Part shown: in pieces, positions 1-7,436 of the stretch
Layout: each line of letters opens with the position of its first letter
Position numbering within the stretch: position 1 is the first letter of the stretch
Source: Eggerthellaceae bacterium UBA5808
Lineage (GTDB): Bacteria > Actinomycetota > Coriobacteriia > Coriobacteriales > Eggerthellaceae
Direction: 5' to 3'
DNA length: 29,691 bases
NCBI GenBank assembly: GCA_002417975.1
Contig: DIDE01000048.1
Location: 1 to 29,691 of the forward strand
The notes under the pieces: model-generated
Database searches by the model: none
What the model saw: only the letters and a program-made list of their open reading frames with translations
What the model was told of the DNA's origin: nothing
Made by a program: the position numbers and the translations under genes

Positions 1-40
1 TTGTCTCTTAATCGAGCCCTTCCGAATGCATTGGCAGCGG
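1..40. repeat. 40-bp direct repeat, left copy
   Basis: Identical over 40 bases to 1589-1628, which covers the last 11 codons of apbE and 7 bases beyond its stop. The match could extend left of the window. The two copies bracket the AbiE pair in direct orientation. Confidence 0.95.
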
Positions 41-150
41 CTAGAAAATCGTAGCGATCACATAAAGCGATAACGCGACCAATTAATGAAGCATTATCGG
101 CAAATCTATAGTTGATTGTTAGCTTTAAATCATTGTTCTGTCTGAACTTA
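1..150 (-). pseudogene. Scrambled apbE paralogue remnant (N-terminal piece joined to a 3' end)
   Basis: Read on the minus strand, about 42-145 translates to a segment (containing SLIGRVIALCDRYDFL) that aligns with residues about 11-43 of the intact ApbE at 1596-2570 (SLIGRVITLCDHYDFL). It is diverged, so it comes from a paralogue rather than a fresh copy. At position 41 it joins directly to a 40-bp stretch identical to the extreme 3' end of apbE, in a shifted frame. The whole middle of the gene is missing. No function is expected. Whether more of the paralogue lies left of the window cannot be seen. Confidence 0.65.
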
Positions 151-168
151 TTATTGTCTGTAGCTATA

Positions 169-217
169 TTAGAGTAATCGCTCACAGGAACTTGTTTAGT
201 GTGAGCAATTACTCTAA
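169..217. promoter_or_regulatory. AbiE operator: 18-bp inverted repeat over promoter and start
   Basis: Arms 169-186 (TTAGAGTAATCGCTCACA) and 200-217 pair at 17 of 18 positions (mismatch 179/207) around a 13-base centre. A plausible -10 (TATATT, 165-170) touches the left arm. The antitoxin's best ribosome binding site (AGGAA, 186-190) sits at the edge of the centre, and the right arm overlaps the first codons. AbiEi antitoxins are known to repress their own operon through long inverted repeats, so this is the likely autoregulatory site. As RNA it would also hold the start region in a hairpin. Confidence 0.75.
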
Positions 218-779
218 ACTAGTAATCATGAATGGTACAGTGATGACATATGATGAAGCCCTTAAAAAAACGGGTTCAAATTATCGTTTAGGTCTTGCCT
301 TAGACCATGGTGATCTATATAAAATTGCTCGTGGTGTGTATTCAACAAAAAAAAACTCAGATCCATATTTAGTTGCAACTTCGAAATATCCTCATGCAAT
401 TATTACTATGGATAGTGCATTCTATATCCATGGACTAACTGATGTTATTCCTGATCGTGTGCACTTGGCAACGCGAAGGAATGCGTTGCGCATTAACGAT
501 TGCGGCATCAGACAGCACTATCTTGAAGAGATATTGTTTGAACCAGGAGTTCAGACATTGTCATATGGGGGCGGTACCATTCGTGTCTATAGTCCTGAGC
601 GGATGCTGGTAGAACTAATGCGAAATAATGCGGTTCTACCGCTGGACTATTACAAAGAGATAATTAATGCGTATCGGCGGCGTATTGAAAGCTTAGATAT
701 TCGAGCGGTTGAGGACTACATGGATTTATTTATGCGGAATGAGGGTATGTTTGAAATACTTCAGAAGGAGGTACTTTAG
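201..779 (+). CDS. AbiEi-family antitoxin / transcriptional repressor
   Basis: This is the antitoxin of an AbiE (type IV) toxin-antitoxin pair. In this family it binds its own promoter and opposes the neighbouring nucleotidyltransferase toxin without binding it directly. The N-terminal part has the winged-helix character of the family: a short helix, MTYDEALKKTG, then the beta-wing signature LYKIARGVYS. A longer C-terminal domain follows. GTG 201 is chosen because AGGAA at 186-190 lies ten bases upstream and the resulting MSNYSKLVIMNG start fits the family helix. TTG 192 is too close to that site, and ATG 228 and 243 have no ribosome binding site. The length of 192 aa is normal. The stop is immediately followed by the toxin frame, which is in the same phase. 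The gene is AT-richer than the biosynthetic genes to its right, suggesting transfer. Confidence 0.85.
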   Translation: MSNYSKLVIMNGTVMTYDEALKKTGSNYRLGLALDHGDLYKIARGVYSTKKNSDPYLVATSKYPHAIITMDSAFYIHGLTDVIPDRVHLATRRNALRINDCGIRQHYLEEILFEPGVQTLSYGGGTIRVYSPERMLVELMRNNAVLPLDYYKEIINAYRRRIESLDIRAVEDYMDLFMRNEGMFEILQKEVL

Positions 780-1583
780 ATAGCGAACCTCAATGACATT
801 CGCAATGGTTATATACAAGATGGCATCGATTACGTAGATGCAAGTGTACGTGCTGCGCAGGAAGCGGTGCTTGACCTAATTGCTAAATCTGCGCTGTCGA
901 CGCATGTTACTGTTAAGGGTGGTGTGCTGATTCAGCATGTCTCGAAAGACCTGCGTCGTTCCACTACCGATATTGACCTGGACTTTGTGAGATATTCCAT
1001 TGAAGATGCGGCAATACATAAGTTTGTAGCTACGCTCAATGAAGGTACGTCGACCTTTTCCGTTAAAATCGTAGGATTTATTGAGAAATTGAAACATCAG
1101 GATTATAGCGGTAAACGTATAAATATTTACGTTTCGGATGTTGATGGGAACTTAATACGTACAAAGATTGACATCGGCGTTCATAATCTATTGGATCTTA
1201 ACCAGGAAGAAATTCGTTTTGATCTTGTCCAGATGGATGAAGGCGTTATTCTTTTAGGAAATAGCAATGAGCAGATAGTAGCTGAAAAGCTGAAATCTCT
1301 TTTACGAATAGGAGCTGCATCTACACGATATAAGGATGTATTTGATATGTACTATCTGCTAAAAAGCAAAGCGATACATCAAAAGAAAATGGATAGAGCC
1401 ATAGCTATTTTGGTTTATGACGATCCTACAATGCGAGAACGTGGTAAATCAGATATTCATCGTCGCTTGCTCCGCGTCTTTAATGATCAAAAGTTTAAGA
1501 GGAACCTGTCAAAAGTGAAGAACAATTGGCTTCAAATTCCAACCGATAAGGTGATTGTTGAAATACTCTCTTATTTTCAATAG
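780..1583 (+). CDS. AbiEii-family nucleotidyltransferase toxin, ATA at the start position
   Basis: This is the nucleotidyltransferase-fold toxin of the AbiE pair. The family signature is visible: VTVKGGVLIQH followed by the STTDIDLDF acidic motif (the G-G and D-x-D of the fold), and later AEKLKSLLRIG and STRYKDVFD. The reading frame is open from the antitoxin stop (777-779). Residues encoded from 780 (IANLNDIRNGYIQDGIDY) match the N-terminus I remember for the family, which normally begins M-x-N-x-N-D-I. A strong Shine-Dalgarno AGGAGG (766-771) lies eight bases before 780, but the codon there is ATA, not ATG. The next ordinary start in frame is GTG 867, which removes 29 residues and has no obvious ribosome binding site. 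The toxin may therefore start at ATA with low efficiency, or carry a start-codon mutation. About 267 aa from 780. Confidence 0.8.
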   Translation: MANLNDIRNGYIQDGIDYVDASVRAAQEAVLDLIAKSALSTHVTVKGGVLIQHVSKDLRRSTTDIDLDFVRYSIEDAAIHKFVATLNEGTSTFSVKIVGFIEKLKHQDYSGKRINIYVSDVDGNLIRTKIDIGVHNLLDLNQEEIRFDLVQMDEGVILLGNSNEQIVAEKLKSLLRIGAASTRYKDVFDMYYLLKSKAIHQKKMDRAIAILVYDDPTMRERGKSDIHRRLLRVFNDQKFKRNLSKVKNNWLQIPTDKVIVEILSYFQ

Positions 1584-1588
1584 GATTC

Positions 1589-1628
1589 TTGTCTCTTAAT
1601 CGAGCCCTTCCGAATGCATTGGCAGCGG
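1589..1628. repeat. 40-bp direct repeat, right copy
   Basis: Identical to 1-40. This copy includes the stop codon and last codons of the intact apbE (minus strand). Bases on either side differ from those next to the left copy. Confidence 0.95.
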
Positions 1629-2570
1629 TCTGTCGGCACGTATGTGCAAGGGAATAGATTGCCCCAGTCCTGACGTTGCTAGAACCTCACCACTTTTTGT
1701 CATGAGCAATGCCTCGATTCCCGGGTATGATTCCGCAAAGTGTAGCGCCTGCTGTGCTCCCATGATAATGAGTGCTGTTGTAAAGCCATCGCCGTCAAGT
1801 GACGTATCTGACATGATGGTTGCTCCAAGAAGATCGGTATGTGCGGGGTATCCAGTGTGTGGATCAAGAATATGGTGATAAAGCACGCCGTTAGATTCAA
1901 ACGCTCGTTCGTATATGCCACTTGTGACAACGGAGCCATCAGCCATTTCAACGCACGCCCATGGTTCGGGTGTCTTTCCGGAGGTCGAGGGGATTGGTTC
2001 TCGTATTCCAATGTTCCAAGGAGATTCGTCGATCTTCCCTCCCATGACGGCGACATTTCCGCCAAGGTTCACATACGCATGGCGAACGCCTTGTCCCCGA
2101 AGATCGGCAAGAATGCCATCAGCAATATAGCCCTTTGCAATGCCACCTAAATCGATACATGCTTGGGGGTCATCGATGGTGACGGTCGATCCTTGCACAT
2201 GAACACGGGAATAATCCACATGGTGTAAGGCCGATTGAATACTGTCAGCGGAAGGAATGCGTCCATGATGAAAATCCCACAACTGCGTTACGGCTCCCAT
2301 GGTGATATCAAAGACCCCCTGAACTTTAGCGCAATATGCCAATGAAGTATCAATGAGCGCAGCGAGTTCTGGATCAACGTTTGTGGGACGACCTTGCGCG
2401 TGATTCAACCGATAGAGCTCACTTGTAGGATTTGGACGCGAAAATAGAAAATCGTAGTGGTCGCATAAAGTGATAACACGACCGATTAACGAAGTATCGT
2501 TGGTATCTATGCTGATCGTATTGACCGTATTGAACCGAAAAAATGTCTGCGAACACATAGTTTCTGACAT
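1596..2570 (-). CDS. apbE: FAD:protein FMN transferase (ApbE family)
   Basis: ApbE enzymes move FMN from FAD onto a threonine of target flavoproteins, usually electron-transfer proteins acting outside the membrane. Family landmarks are present: RLNHA near 54-58, DLGGIAKGYIAD at 140-151, VNLGGNVAVMG at 167-177, TSGIYER at 216-222, HILDPHTGYP at 233-242 and the metal-site region SLDGDGFTTALIIMG at 257-271. Length (324 aa) is normal for the catalytic domain. The protein starts almost directly with FRFNTVNTI and shows no signal peptide or lipobox, unlike many Gram-positive members, so it may act in the cytoplasm. The start has a good site (GGGGG, five to six bases upstream on the minus strand). 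Its target is not identified here; the flavoprotein at the right end of the window shows no FMN-binding domain in the visible part. A broken paralogue lies at 1-150. Confidence 0.95.
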   Translation of the reverse strand: MSETMCSQTFFRFNTVNTISIDTNDTSLIGRVITLCDHYDFLFSRPNPTSELYRLNHAQGRPTNVDPELAALIDTSLAYCAKVQGVFDITMGAVTQLWDFHHGRIPSADSIQSALHHVDYSRVHVQGSTVTIDDPQACIDLGGIAKGYIADGILADLRGQGVRHAYVNLGGNVAVMGGKIDESPWNIGIREPIPSTSGKTPEPWACVEMADGSVVTSGIYERAFESNGVLYHHILDPHTGYPAHTDLLGATIMSDTSLDGDGFTTALIIMGAQQALHFAESYPGIEALLMTKSGEVLATSGLGQSIPLHIRADRPLPMHSEGLD

Positions 2571-2608
2571 CTATTCCCCCTTTGACGCACTGCTCGATTG
2601 CAAGCCTA

Positions 2609-2676
2609 ACGTGTAAAAGCATGGATTACACGTAGAAACCTGTAATCCTGTACCAGAAAGCAAGGGAACGCTTGCT
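2609..2676. promoter_or_regulatory. Overlapping inverted repeats between apbE and lysA
   Basis: ACGTGTAA (2609-2616) pairs perfectly with TTACACGT (2626-2633). GGATTACA (2623-2630) also pairs perfectly with TGTAATCC (2641-2648). The two helices share bases and cannot form together. A third small hairpin, AGCAAG/CTTGCT, lies at 2659-2676. The block sits in the 240-bp space between divergent genes, so it could be operator DNA or a leader for either. It does not show the features of a lysine riboswitch. Confidence 0.4.
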
Positions 2677-2810
2677 ACAATGCTGATCATACATCATGGT
2701 ATATCGTCAATATATGTATAGATACGGTTACCGCTCACGGTACGCTTCCTTGCCTTGTCTGTAAGGTGCCCAAGGATTGCGTGCGTGCTCGAGGACAAAG
2801 AGAGGTATTT

Positions 2811-4184
2811 ATGTCACTGCCTGCATCCGACATTAATGCAAAAGCCGATCAACGTACGACAATGGATCTTGGCGCGGTTTTACCAATGACTGCACAGGTT
2901 GAGTCCCATCATCTCGTAATCGGCGGCGTCGATATGGTTGATCTAGCCCGATCGCAAGGTACCGCTCTCTATGTGTACGATGAAGCTGATATCCGGCAAC
3001 GTATGCGTGATTACCGCCTCTCATTTGCTTCGGTATATCCAGATTCTGGAATCATCTATGCAAGTAAAGCATTTCTTAATAAAGCGCTGGTTCGTATTGC
3101 TGCTGAAGAAGGCATGAATCTTGACGTATCAGGTGGCGGCGAACTTGCTGTTGCGCGTGCGGCTGGATTTCCTATGGATCGAGTGTTTGTCCATGGCAAT
3201 AATAAGACACAGGTTGAGCTTGAAGAAGCAATATCTGCAGGTGTAGGACGTATCGTTGTCGACAGTAGAATTGAGCTCGAGCGCGTTGAGTCGATCGCTG
3301 CACAACATGGCATTGTCCAAGATGTGTTTATGCGCATTACTCCTGGTGTTGAGGCTGATACACATGAATATATTCGCACAGGCTGTGAAGACTCGAAGTT
3401 CGGATTTACCATGCGTGACGATTGGGCGTTTCGTTGCGTTAAGGATGTACTGGCAGCACCGCATGTGCGACTTGTTGGCCTTCACATGCATATTGGCTCG
3501 CAGATTTTTGCGTTGCATTCGTACGATGAGGCAATTGCGGTTATCGTCGAATTTATGCGACGTATTAAAGAAACGTACGGTGTCGAGATCAAGGAACTCG
3601 ATGTTGGCGGCGGCGTTGGTGTTGCATATTTAGCAGACGATAAACCGGCAACGATCAAAGACTTTGCTGATGTCGTAAGTGATTCGGTCACCAGACATTG
3701 CAACGCATTCGGACTTACTCTACCACGTTTGCTTTGTGAGCCAGGACGAAGCATTGTTGCCTGTGCGGGTGTAACGCTCTATACCGTTGGTATTCTTAAG
3801 ACGCTTCCGGGCATTCGTAAGTACGTTGCGATCGATGGCGGCATGTCTGATAACGTGCGAACCGCGTTGTATCATGCTGACTATGAAGCAACAATTGCAA
3901 ATAAGGCCGATGAGCCACGTTCTGAGATTGTGACGTTATGCGGTAAACATTGTGAAAGTGGCGACGCTGTTGTTCTTGATGGCTCATTGCAACATCCAGA
4001 GATAGGCGATATTGCCTGTGTATTCGGTACGGGTGCCTACTGTCGTTCGATGTCGAGTAATTACAATGGGCAACCGCGGCCAGCTGTCGTGTTTGTAAAA
4101 GACGGACATGCACGTGTGGTTACGCGTCGTGAAACATATGATGATCTGATGGCTTGTGATATCGATGAGGAGTGTGCACGATGA
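2811..4184 (+). CDS. lysA: Diaminopimelate decarboxylase
   Basis: Catalyses the last step of lysine synthesis, decarboxylation of meso-diaminopimelate, with PLP. It is a fold-type III enzyme with an alanine-racemase-like barrel. The PLP lysine is K86 in YASKAFLNKA. HMHIGSQI, the glycine loop DVGGGVGVAY, CEPGRSIVACAG, the substrate-site CESGD of the partner subunit and AYCRSMSSNYN near the C-terminus are all present. Length is 457 aa. ATG 2811 is chosen because AGAGAGG lies five bases upstream; an upstream GTG at 2766 would add 15 non-conserved residues. The stop overlaps the start of hom (ATGA), indicating translational coupling in a lysine/threonine-methionine operon. Confidence 0.97.
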   Translation: MSLPASDINAKADQRTTMDLGAVLPMTAQVESHHLVIGGVDMVDLARSQGTALYVYDEADIRQRMRDYRLSFASVYPDSGIIYASKAFLNKALVRIAAEEGMNLDVSGGGELAVARAAGFPMDRVFVHGNNKTQVELEEAISAGVGRIVVDSRIELERVESIAAQHGIVQDVFMRITPGVEADTHEYIRTGCEDSKFGFTMRDDWAFRCVKDVLAAPHVRLVGLHMHIGSQIFALHSYDEAIAVIVEFMRRIKETYGVEIKELDVGGGVGVAYLADDKPATIKDFADVVSDSVTRHCNAFGLTLPRLLCEPGRSIVACAGVTLYTVGILKTLPGIRKYVAIDGGMSDNVRTALYHADYEATIANKADEPRSEIVTLCGKHCESGDAVVLDGSLQHPEIGDIACVFGTGAYCRSMSSNYNGQPRPAVVFVKDGHARVVTRRETYDDLMACDIDEECAR

Positions 4185-5470
4185 CGGTTCATATCGGTTT
4201 AGTCGGAACGGGAACGGTCGGTGGCGGATGCATCGACATTATCCAAAATCATAAAGATGATTTCAAACGCCATCTTGGAGTTGACATTGAACTGACGCAG
4301 GTGTGCTCGCGCAATCCTGAACAGGCGATTGCTCATGGAGTTGCTGATCGCTATACGCAGGACTATCACACGATTATTAATAACCCCGACATTGATATCG
4401 TTATTGAGCTTATTGGCGGAACGACTGTCGCTCATGACGTTGTCTGTGATGCTTTGCGTGCGGGGAAGAATGTCGTTACAGCTAATAAAGCGCTGATGGC
4501 TACCTGTGGGCATGAGGTTATGAGTCTTGCGGATCAGGCGGATAAAGAGATTGCTTTTGAGGCGGCCGTTGGTGGCGGCATTCCTATTATCGATCCACTC
4601 AAGCATTCGCTGATTGCCAATGAAGACATGACGGTTATGGGTATTGTTAACGGCACGACAAACTATATGCTCACGCGTATGGATCAAGATGGAATGAGCT
4701 ATGAGGACGCTTTGCGCGAGGCTCAGGAAAAGGGTTTTGCAGAAGCTGATCCAAGTGCCGATGTTGATGGATATGATGCTGCAGCGAAGATTGCTATTCT
4801 TGCTTCAATTGCATTCAACTCTCGTGTGAATATGGACGAAGTTCCAACCGAAGGTATTCGCTCGATTTCTCCTGTCGATTTGCAATCGGCTCGTGATATG
4901 GGGTATTGCGTGAAACTGCTCGCAATTGCCCATCGTACGGAAAAGGGCATTGATGTGCGCGTTCATCCGACAATGTTGCCACTTGAGCATCCGCTTGCTT
5001 CGGTCAACGGCGTATTCAATGCAATCTATGTTATTGGTGACGCTGTCGGAGAGACAATGTTCTTTGGCGAGGGAGCAGGAGCTGGACCAGCTGCAAGTGC
5101 TGTTATGGGTGACGTTCTAGAAGTTGCGCGTCATGTTGCTGCTGGCGTGTCCCCACTTGTTGGTTGCACCTGTACAGATACGCTGCCGCTTATGCCGATG
5201 GAAGAGCTGACGACAAAGTATTATTTGCGTTTCGTTGTTGAGGACTGCAGTGGCGTACTTGCCTCGACTGCGGATGTGTTTGCCCGTCATGGCGTGAGCG
5301 TTCACTCAGTTATTCAGCGTGGTGCAAAATCAGGTAAAAGCGTTGATCTTGTATACGTTACGCATACGGCACAGGAACGCGATATCCGCGCAGTTATCGA
5401 AGAGATTTGCAGTCTTGATGGCGTGCTGGTTAACCATACACGTCCGACGGTCATTCGCGTCGAAAGCTAA
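4181..5470 (+). CDS. hom: Homoserine dehydrogenase with C-terminal ACT domain
   Basis: Reduces aspartate semialdehyde to homoserine, the branch point toward threonine and methionine. The NAD(P)-binding loop GLVGTGTVGGG is at the N-terminus. TANKALMA, the catalytic-domain AAVGGGIPII, NGTTNYMLTRM and ADPSADVDGYDAAAK follow. The last roughly 80 residues (from YYLRFVVEDCSGVLAS) form an ACT domain, the usual site of feedback inhibition by threonine in this family. Length is 429 aa. ATG 4181 overlaps the lysA stop by four bases and has GAGGAG eight bases upstream, inside lysA. Only a weak stem followed by four T residues (5480-5498) is seen after the stop. Confidence 0.97.
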   Translation: MTVHIGLVGTGTVGGGCIDIIQNHKDDFKRHLGVDIELTQVCSRNPEQAIAHGVADRYTQDYHTIINNPDIDIVIELIGGTTVAHDVVCDALRAGKNVVTANKALMATCGHEVMSLADQADKEIAFEAAVGGGIPIIDPLKHSLIANEDMTVMGIVNGTTNYMLTRMDQDGMSYEDALREAQEKGFAEADPSADVDGYDAAAKIAILASIAFNSRVNMDEVPTEGIRSISPVDLQSARDMGYCVKLLAIAHRTEKGIDVRVHPTMLPLEHPLASVNGVFNAIYVIGDAVGETMFFGEGAGAGPAASAVMGDVLEVARHVAAGVSPLVGCTCTDTLPLMPMEELTTKYYLRFVVEDCSGVLASTADVFARHGVSVHSVIQRGAKSGKSVDLVYVTHTAQERDIRAVIEEICSLDGVLVNHTRPTVIRVES

Positions 5471-5479
5471 AAACACCGC

Positions 5480-5498
5480 TTTGCATCTTGCAAGTTTT
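5480..5498 (+). terminator. Weak terminator-like stem after hom
   Basis: TTGCA and TGCAA form a five-bp stem with a three-base loop ten bases after the hom stop, followed by GTTTT. It is short, so activity is uncertain. Confidence 0.35.
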
Positions 5499-5584
5499 AT
5501 CCGATGTACGCAAAGAAATGCAGCAAGTTGTAAACATTAATGTATGTGCGAAACAGCATAAAGGAATACTCAATAGATTGATTG

Positions 5585-5629
5585 ATGCTCATATCATCGA
5601 TTCGTTAACGGATAAGATGGTATGAGCAT
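5585..5629. other. 14-bp imperfect inverted repeat in the hom / DUF4190 gap
   Basis: Arms 5585-5598 (ATGCTCATATCATC) and 5616-5629 pair fully with one G-T pair, around a 17-base centre that itself holds the palindrome CGTTAACG (5603-5610). No T run follows, so this reads more as an operator or RNA structure than a terminator. The rest of the 5471-5788 gap shows nothing else I can support. Confidence 0.45.
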
Positions 5630-5788
5630 TTCCCGTTTATGATGACTGTAGAAAGTTTTGATGTCCTCAACCTTTACCTTGAACGCTGATATGTACCGTG
5701 ACGACCGATAGGGGATTTGGTAACTATCAGGTCTGTCGATTGTCCCACGGGTTGAAAAGTATAGCCATGAATATGAGAGGATAGTGCA

Positions 5789-6763
5789 ATGGATACTCAA
5801 TCGGATAATGATCGTCAGCAGTCGAATGAGACGAATCAACCGTCTCAGGCTGATGTACAGCGGCCGACACAGCCTCTGCCGCAACAGCCTCTGTCGCCGC
5901 AACAACCAATGACGGCATCTGCTATGCCGAATGCTCCCTATGAGGCGCAACCGACTGTGCAGAAGATATCTAATTCGCGTTTTGCTGTTCCTGCTTTGGT
6001 TTGCGGCATCCTATCAATTGTGTTTTGCATTATTCCTGTAATAAATCTTGTATTGGCTATCGTTGCGGTAGTTCTCGCTTCTAAGGCAAAACATGAGGTT
6101 CGTGGTAGTGACGCAGCTACGGGTGGGTTTGTATGCGGAATTATTGGAATTCTACTTGCAGTAATTCTTACTATTGCCGAAATTCTTCTTGTTGTGGGAA
6201 TTGCCCAAGTTGCGGATTCTAACAAGGATTTTTCTTATGAGGTAACGTCGGCACTCACACAGCCGAGCACTACCGATGAGGCAGCATGTAAAAAAGCAAC
6301 GTCCGATGCACTTGATTCGGAGATCTCCCAACTATCATCAGCAAGTGATCAGTTTGCCAGCGAAGTTGATAGTAGTTTTTATGAGGCAAGTGGTATGCAT
6401 TTGAGCGACTTTGGTATCGAACCATCTCAGATGGCAAAGTGGATGTTCTCTGATATAACGTATCAAGTCGGCGATGTGGAGATAGATGGTACTGATGCGC
6501 GTGTAGGAGTTGTTGTAAGCACGCGAGATGTGCAGGCGTTTACCAATAAGGCGACGAATGATATAACTGCCTATGCGTCAAAACATTTTGAAGAAGGCTT
6601 TTCGTCTGATACGTATAAAGCGATTGGCAAGATAATCGTAGAGGATATGAATGCGACGGGAACGACGCCTCAGCCGACAGCGTATGTCCAGCTTAGTAAA
6701 ACGAATGGTGAGTGGCAGGTTGACCAAGATGCATTGGATGATACCTTTTCTTCGTTCTTCTAA
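5789..6763 (+). CDS. DUF4190-domain membrane protein with C-terminal extracytoplasmic domain
   Basis: Function unknown. The first 60 residues are hydrophilic and rich in Q, P and N (for example PLPQQPLSPQQP). Two hydrophobic segments (about 66-98 and 112-140), separated by ASKAKHEVRGSDAATGG, form the DUF4190 pattern seen in many Gram-positive membrane proteins. A soluble domain of about 180 residues follows and should lie outside the membrane; it ends in ALDDTFSSFF and resembles the DUF5105-type domains of small secreted proteins. That last assignment is tentative. The ATG has GAGAGG about nine bases upstream. The gene appears monocistronic and is closed by a strong terminator at 6844-6876. 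Confidence 0.85.
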   Translation: MDTQSDNDRQQSNETNQPSQADVQRPTQPLPQQPLSPQQPMTASAMPNAPYEAQPTVQKISNSRFAVPALVCGILSIVFCIIPVINLVLAIVAVVLASKAKHEVRGSDAATGGFVCGIIGILLAVILTIAEILLVVGIAQVADSNKDFSYEVTSALTQPSTTDEAACKKATSDALDSEISQLSSASDQFASEVDSSFYEASGMHLSDFGIEPSQMAKWMFSDITYQVGDVEIDGTDARVGVVVSTRDVQAFTNKATNDITAYASKHFEEGFSSDTYKAIGKIIVEDMNATGTTPQPTAYVQLSKTNGEWQVDQDALDDTFSSFF

Positions 6764-6843
6764 TACGTTGATGATTGATCTAAATGTTTCTTATTTGAGC
6801 AATTATTGATGAGTGTGTATCTTACAAACTAGATGAGAATATG

Positions 6844-6876
6844 TGGACCGACGTTATAAAGCGTCGGTCCATTTTT
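6844..6876 (+). terminator. Rho-independent terminator
   Basis: A perfect ten-bp stem (TGGACCGACG / CGTCGGTCCA) with an eight-base loop is followed by TTTTTAT. It closes the DUF4190 gene and insulates the copper operon. Confidence 0.9.
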
Positions 6877-6985
6877 ATGCCCAGCTGATCTATTGTGACT
6901 CTAATATTGCAAACGAAAATCTACAGTCACAGGACTTAGTGTATTTTGATTTCATTATGCCAATAATCTAAAAATGCATTCTGTC

Positions 6986-7013
6986 TTGCACATACCCATG
7001 GGGGGTATATAAT
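6986..7013 (+). promoter_or_regulatory. csoR-copA promoter with CsoR-type operator in the spacer
   Basis: A -35 TTGCAC (6986-6991) and a perfect -10 TATAAT (7008-7013) are 16 bases apart. The spacer holds TACCCATGGGGGGTA (6993-7007), the G/C-tract pseudopalindrome typical of CsoR operators. CsoR bound here would cover the polymerase site, and Cu(I) would release it. Confidence 0.85.
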
Positions 7014-7076
7014 ACTCAGACGAGATAGGTCTTGAACTATCTAAAGAGCTTTGCCAATGCAAGAAAGGACAGTTAT

Positions 7077-7400
7077 ATGGCGGAAGACAAAAAAGCAGAT
7101 ATGCCATCGTGCTGTGCTCGATATAAACAGACGCCAAGGGGGCATGCTCTCGATGCTGATCTGCAAAAACGTCTAAACCGCGTTATTGGTCAGCTTCAGG
7201 GAGTCAAGACCATGATTGATGACAATCGATATTGTGGCGACGTTCTGATGCAGCTTGCGGCATCAGAAAAAGCGCTTCAGAGTATTTCTCGTATTGTTCT
7301 AAAAAATCATGTCGAAACCTGTGTTGTCGAAAAGATTCAAGAGGGCGACACCCAGGTAGTTGACGAATTATTTGATCTGATTAAGCGTTTTTCAAATTAA
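7077..7400 (+). CDS. csoR: Copper-sensing repressor CsoR
   Basis: A small all-helical DNA-binding repressor that leaves its operator when Cu(I) binds. The three copper ligands of the family are visible as C53 (NRYCGDVL), H78 and C82 (KNHVETC). The N-terminal helix RLNRVIGQLQGVKTMI is characteristic. Length is 107 aa. ATG 7077 is chosen because AAAGGA lies seven bases upstream; an in-frame upstream start at 7032 would add 15 unlike residues. An additional N-terminal CC pair (12-13) is not part of the known site. It is followed after 36 bases by copA and preceded by a matching operator, so it should regulate itself and copA. Confidence 0.95.
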   Translation: MAEDKKADMPSCCARYKQTPRGHALDADLQKRLNRVIGQLQGVKTMIDDNRYCGDVLMQLAASEKALQSISRIVLKNHVETCVVEKIQEGDTQVVDELFDLIKRFSN

Positions 7401-7436
7401 GATTTGCGACGCAAAAAAAGGGGACAAGGCAGAACT

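Noticed and set aside
41..1588. Complete integrative element between the 40-bp repeats
   Set aside because: Only the two AbiE genes and an apbE fragment lie between them; no integrase or transposase is present, so only a scar or cargo can be claimed.
2609..2810. Lysine riboswitch before lysA
   Set aside because: Small hairpins exist, but the long conserved lysine aptamer sequence and five-helix layout are not seen.
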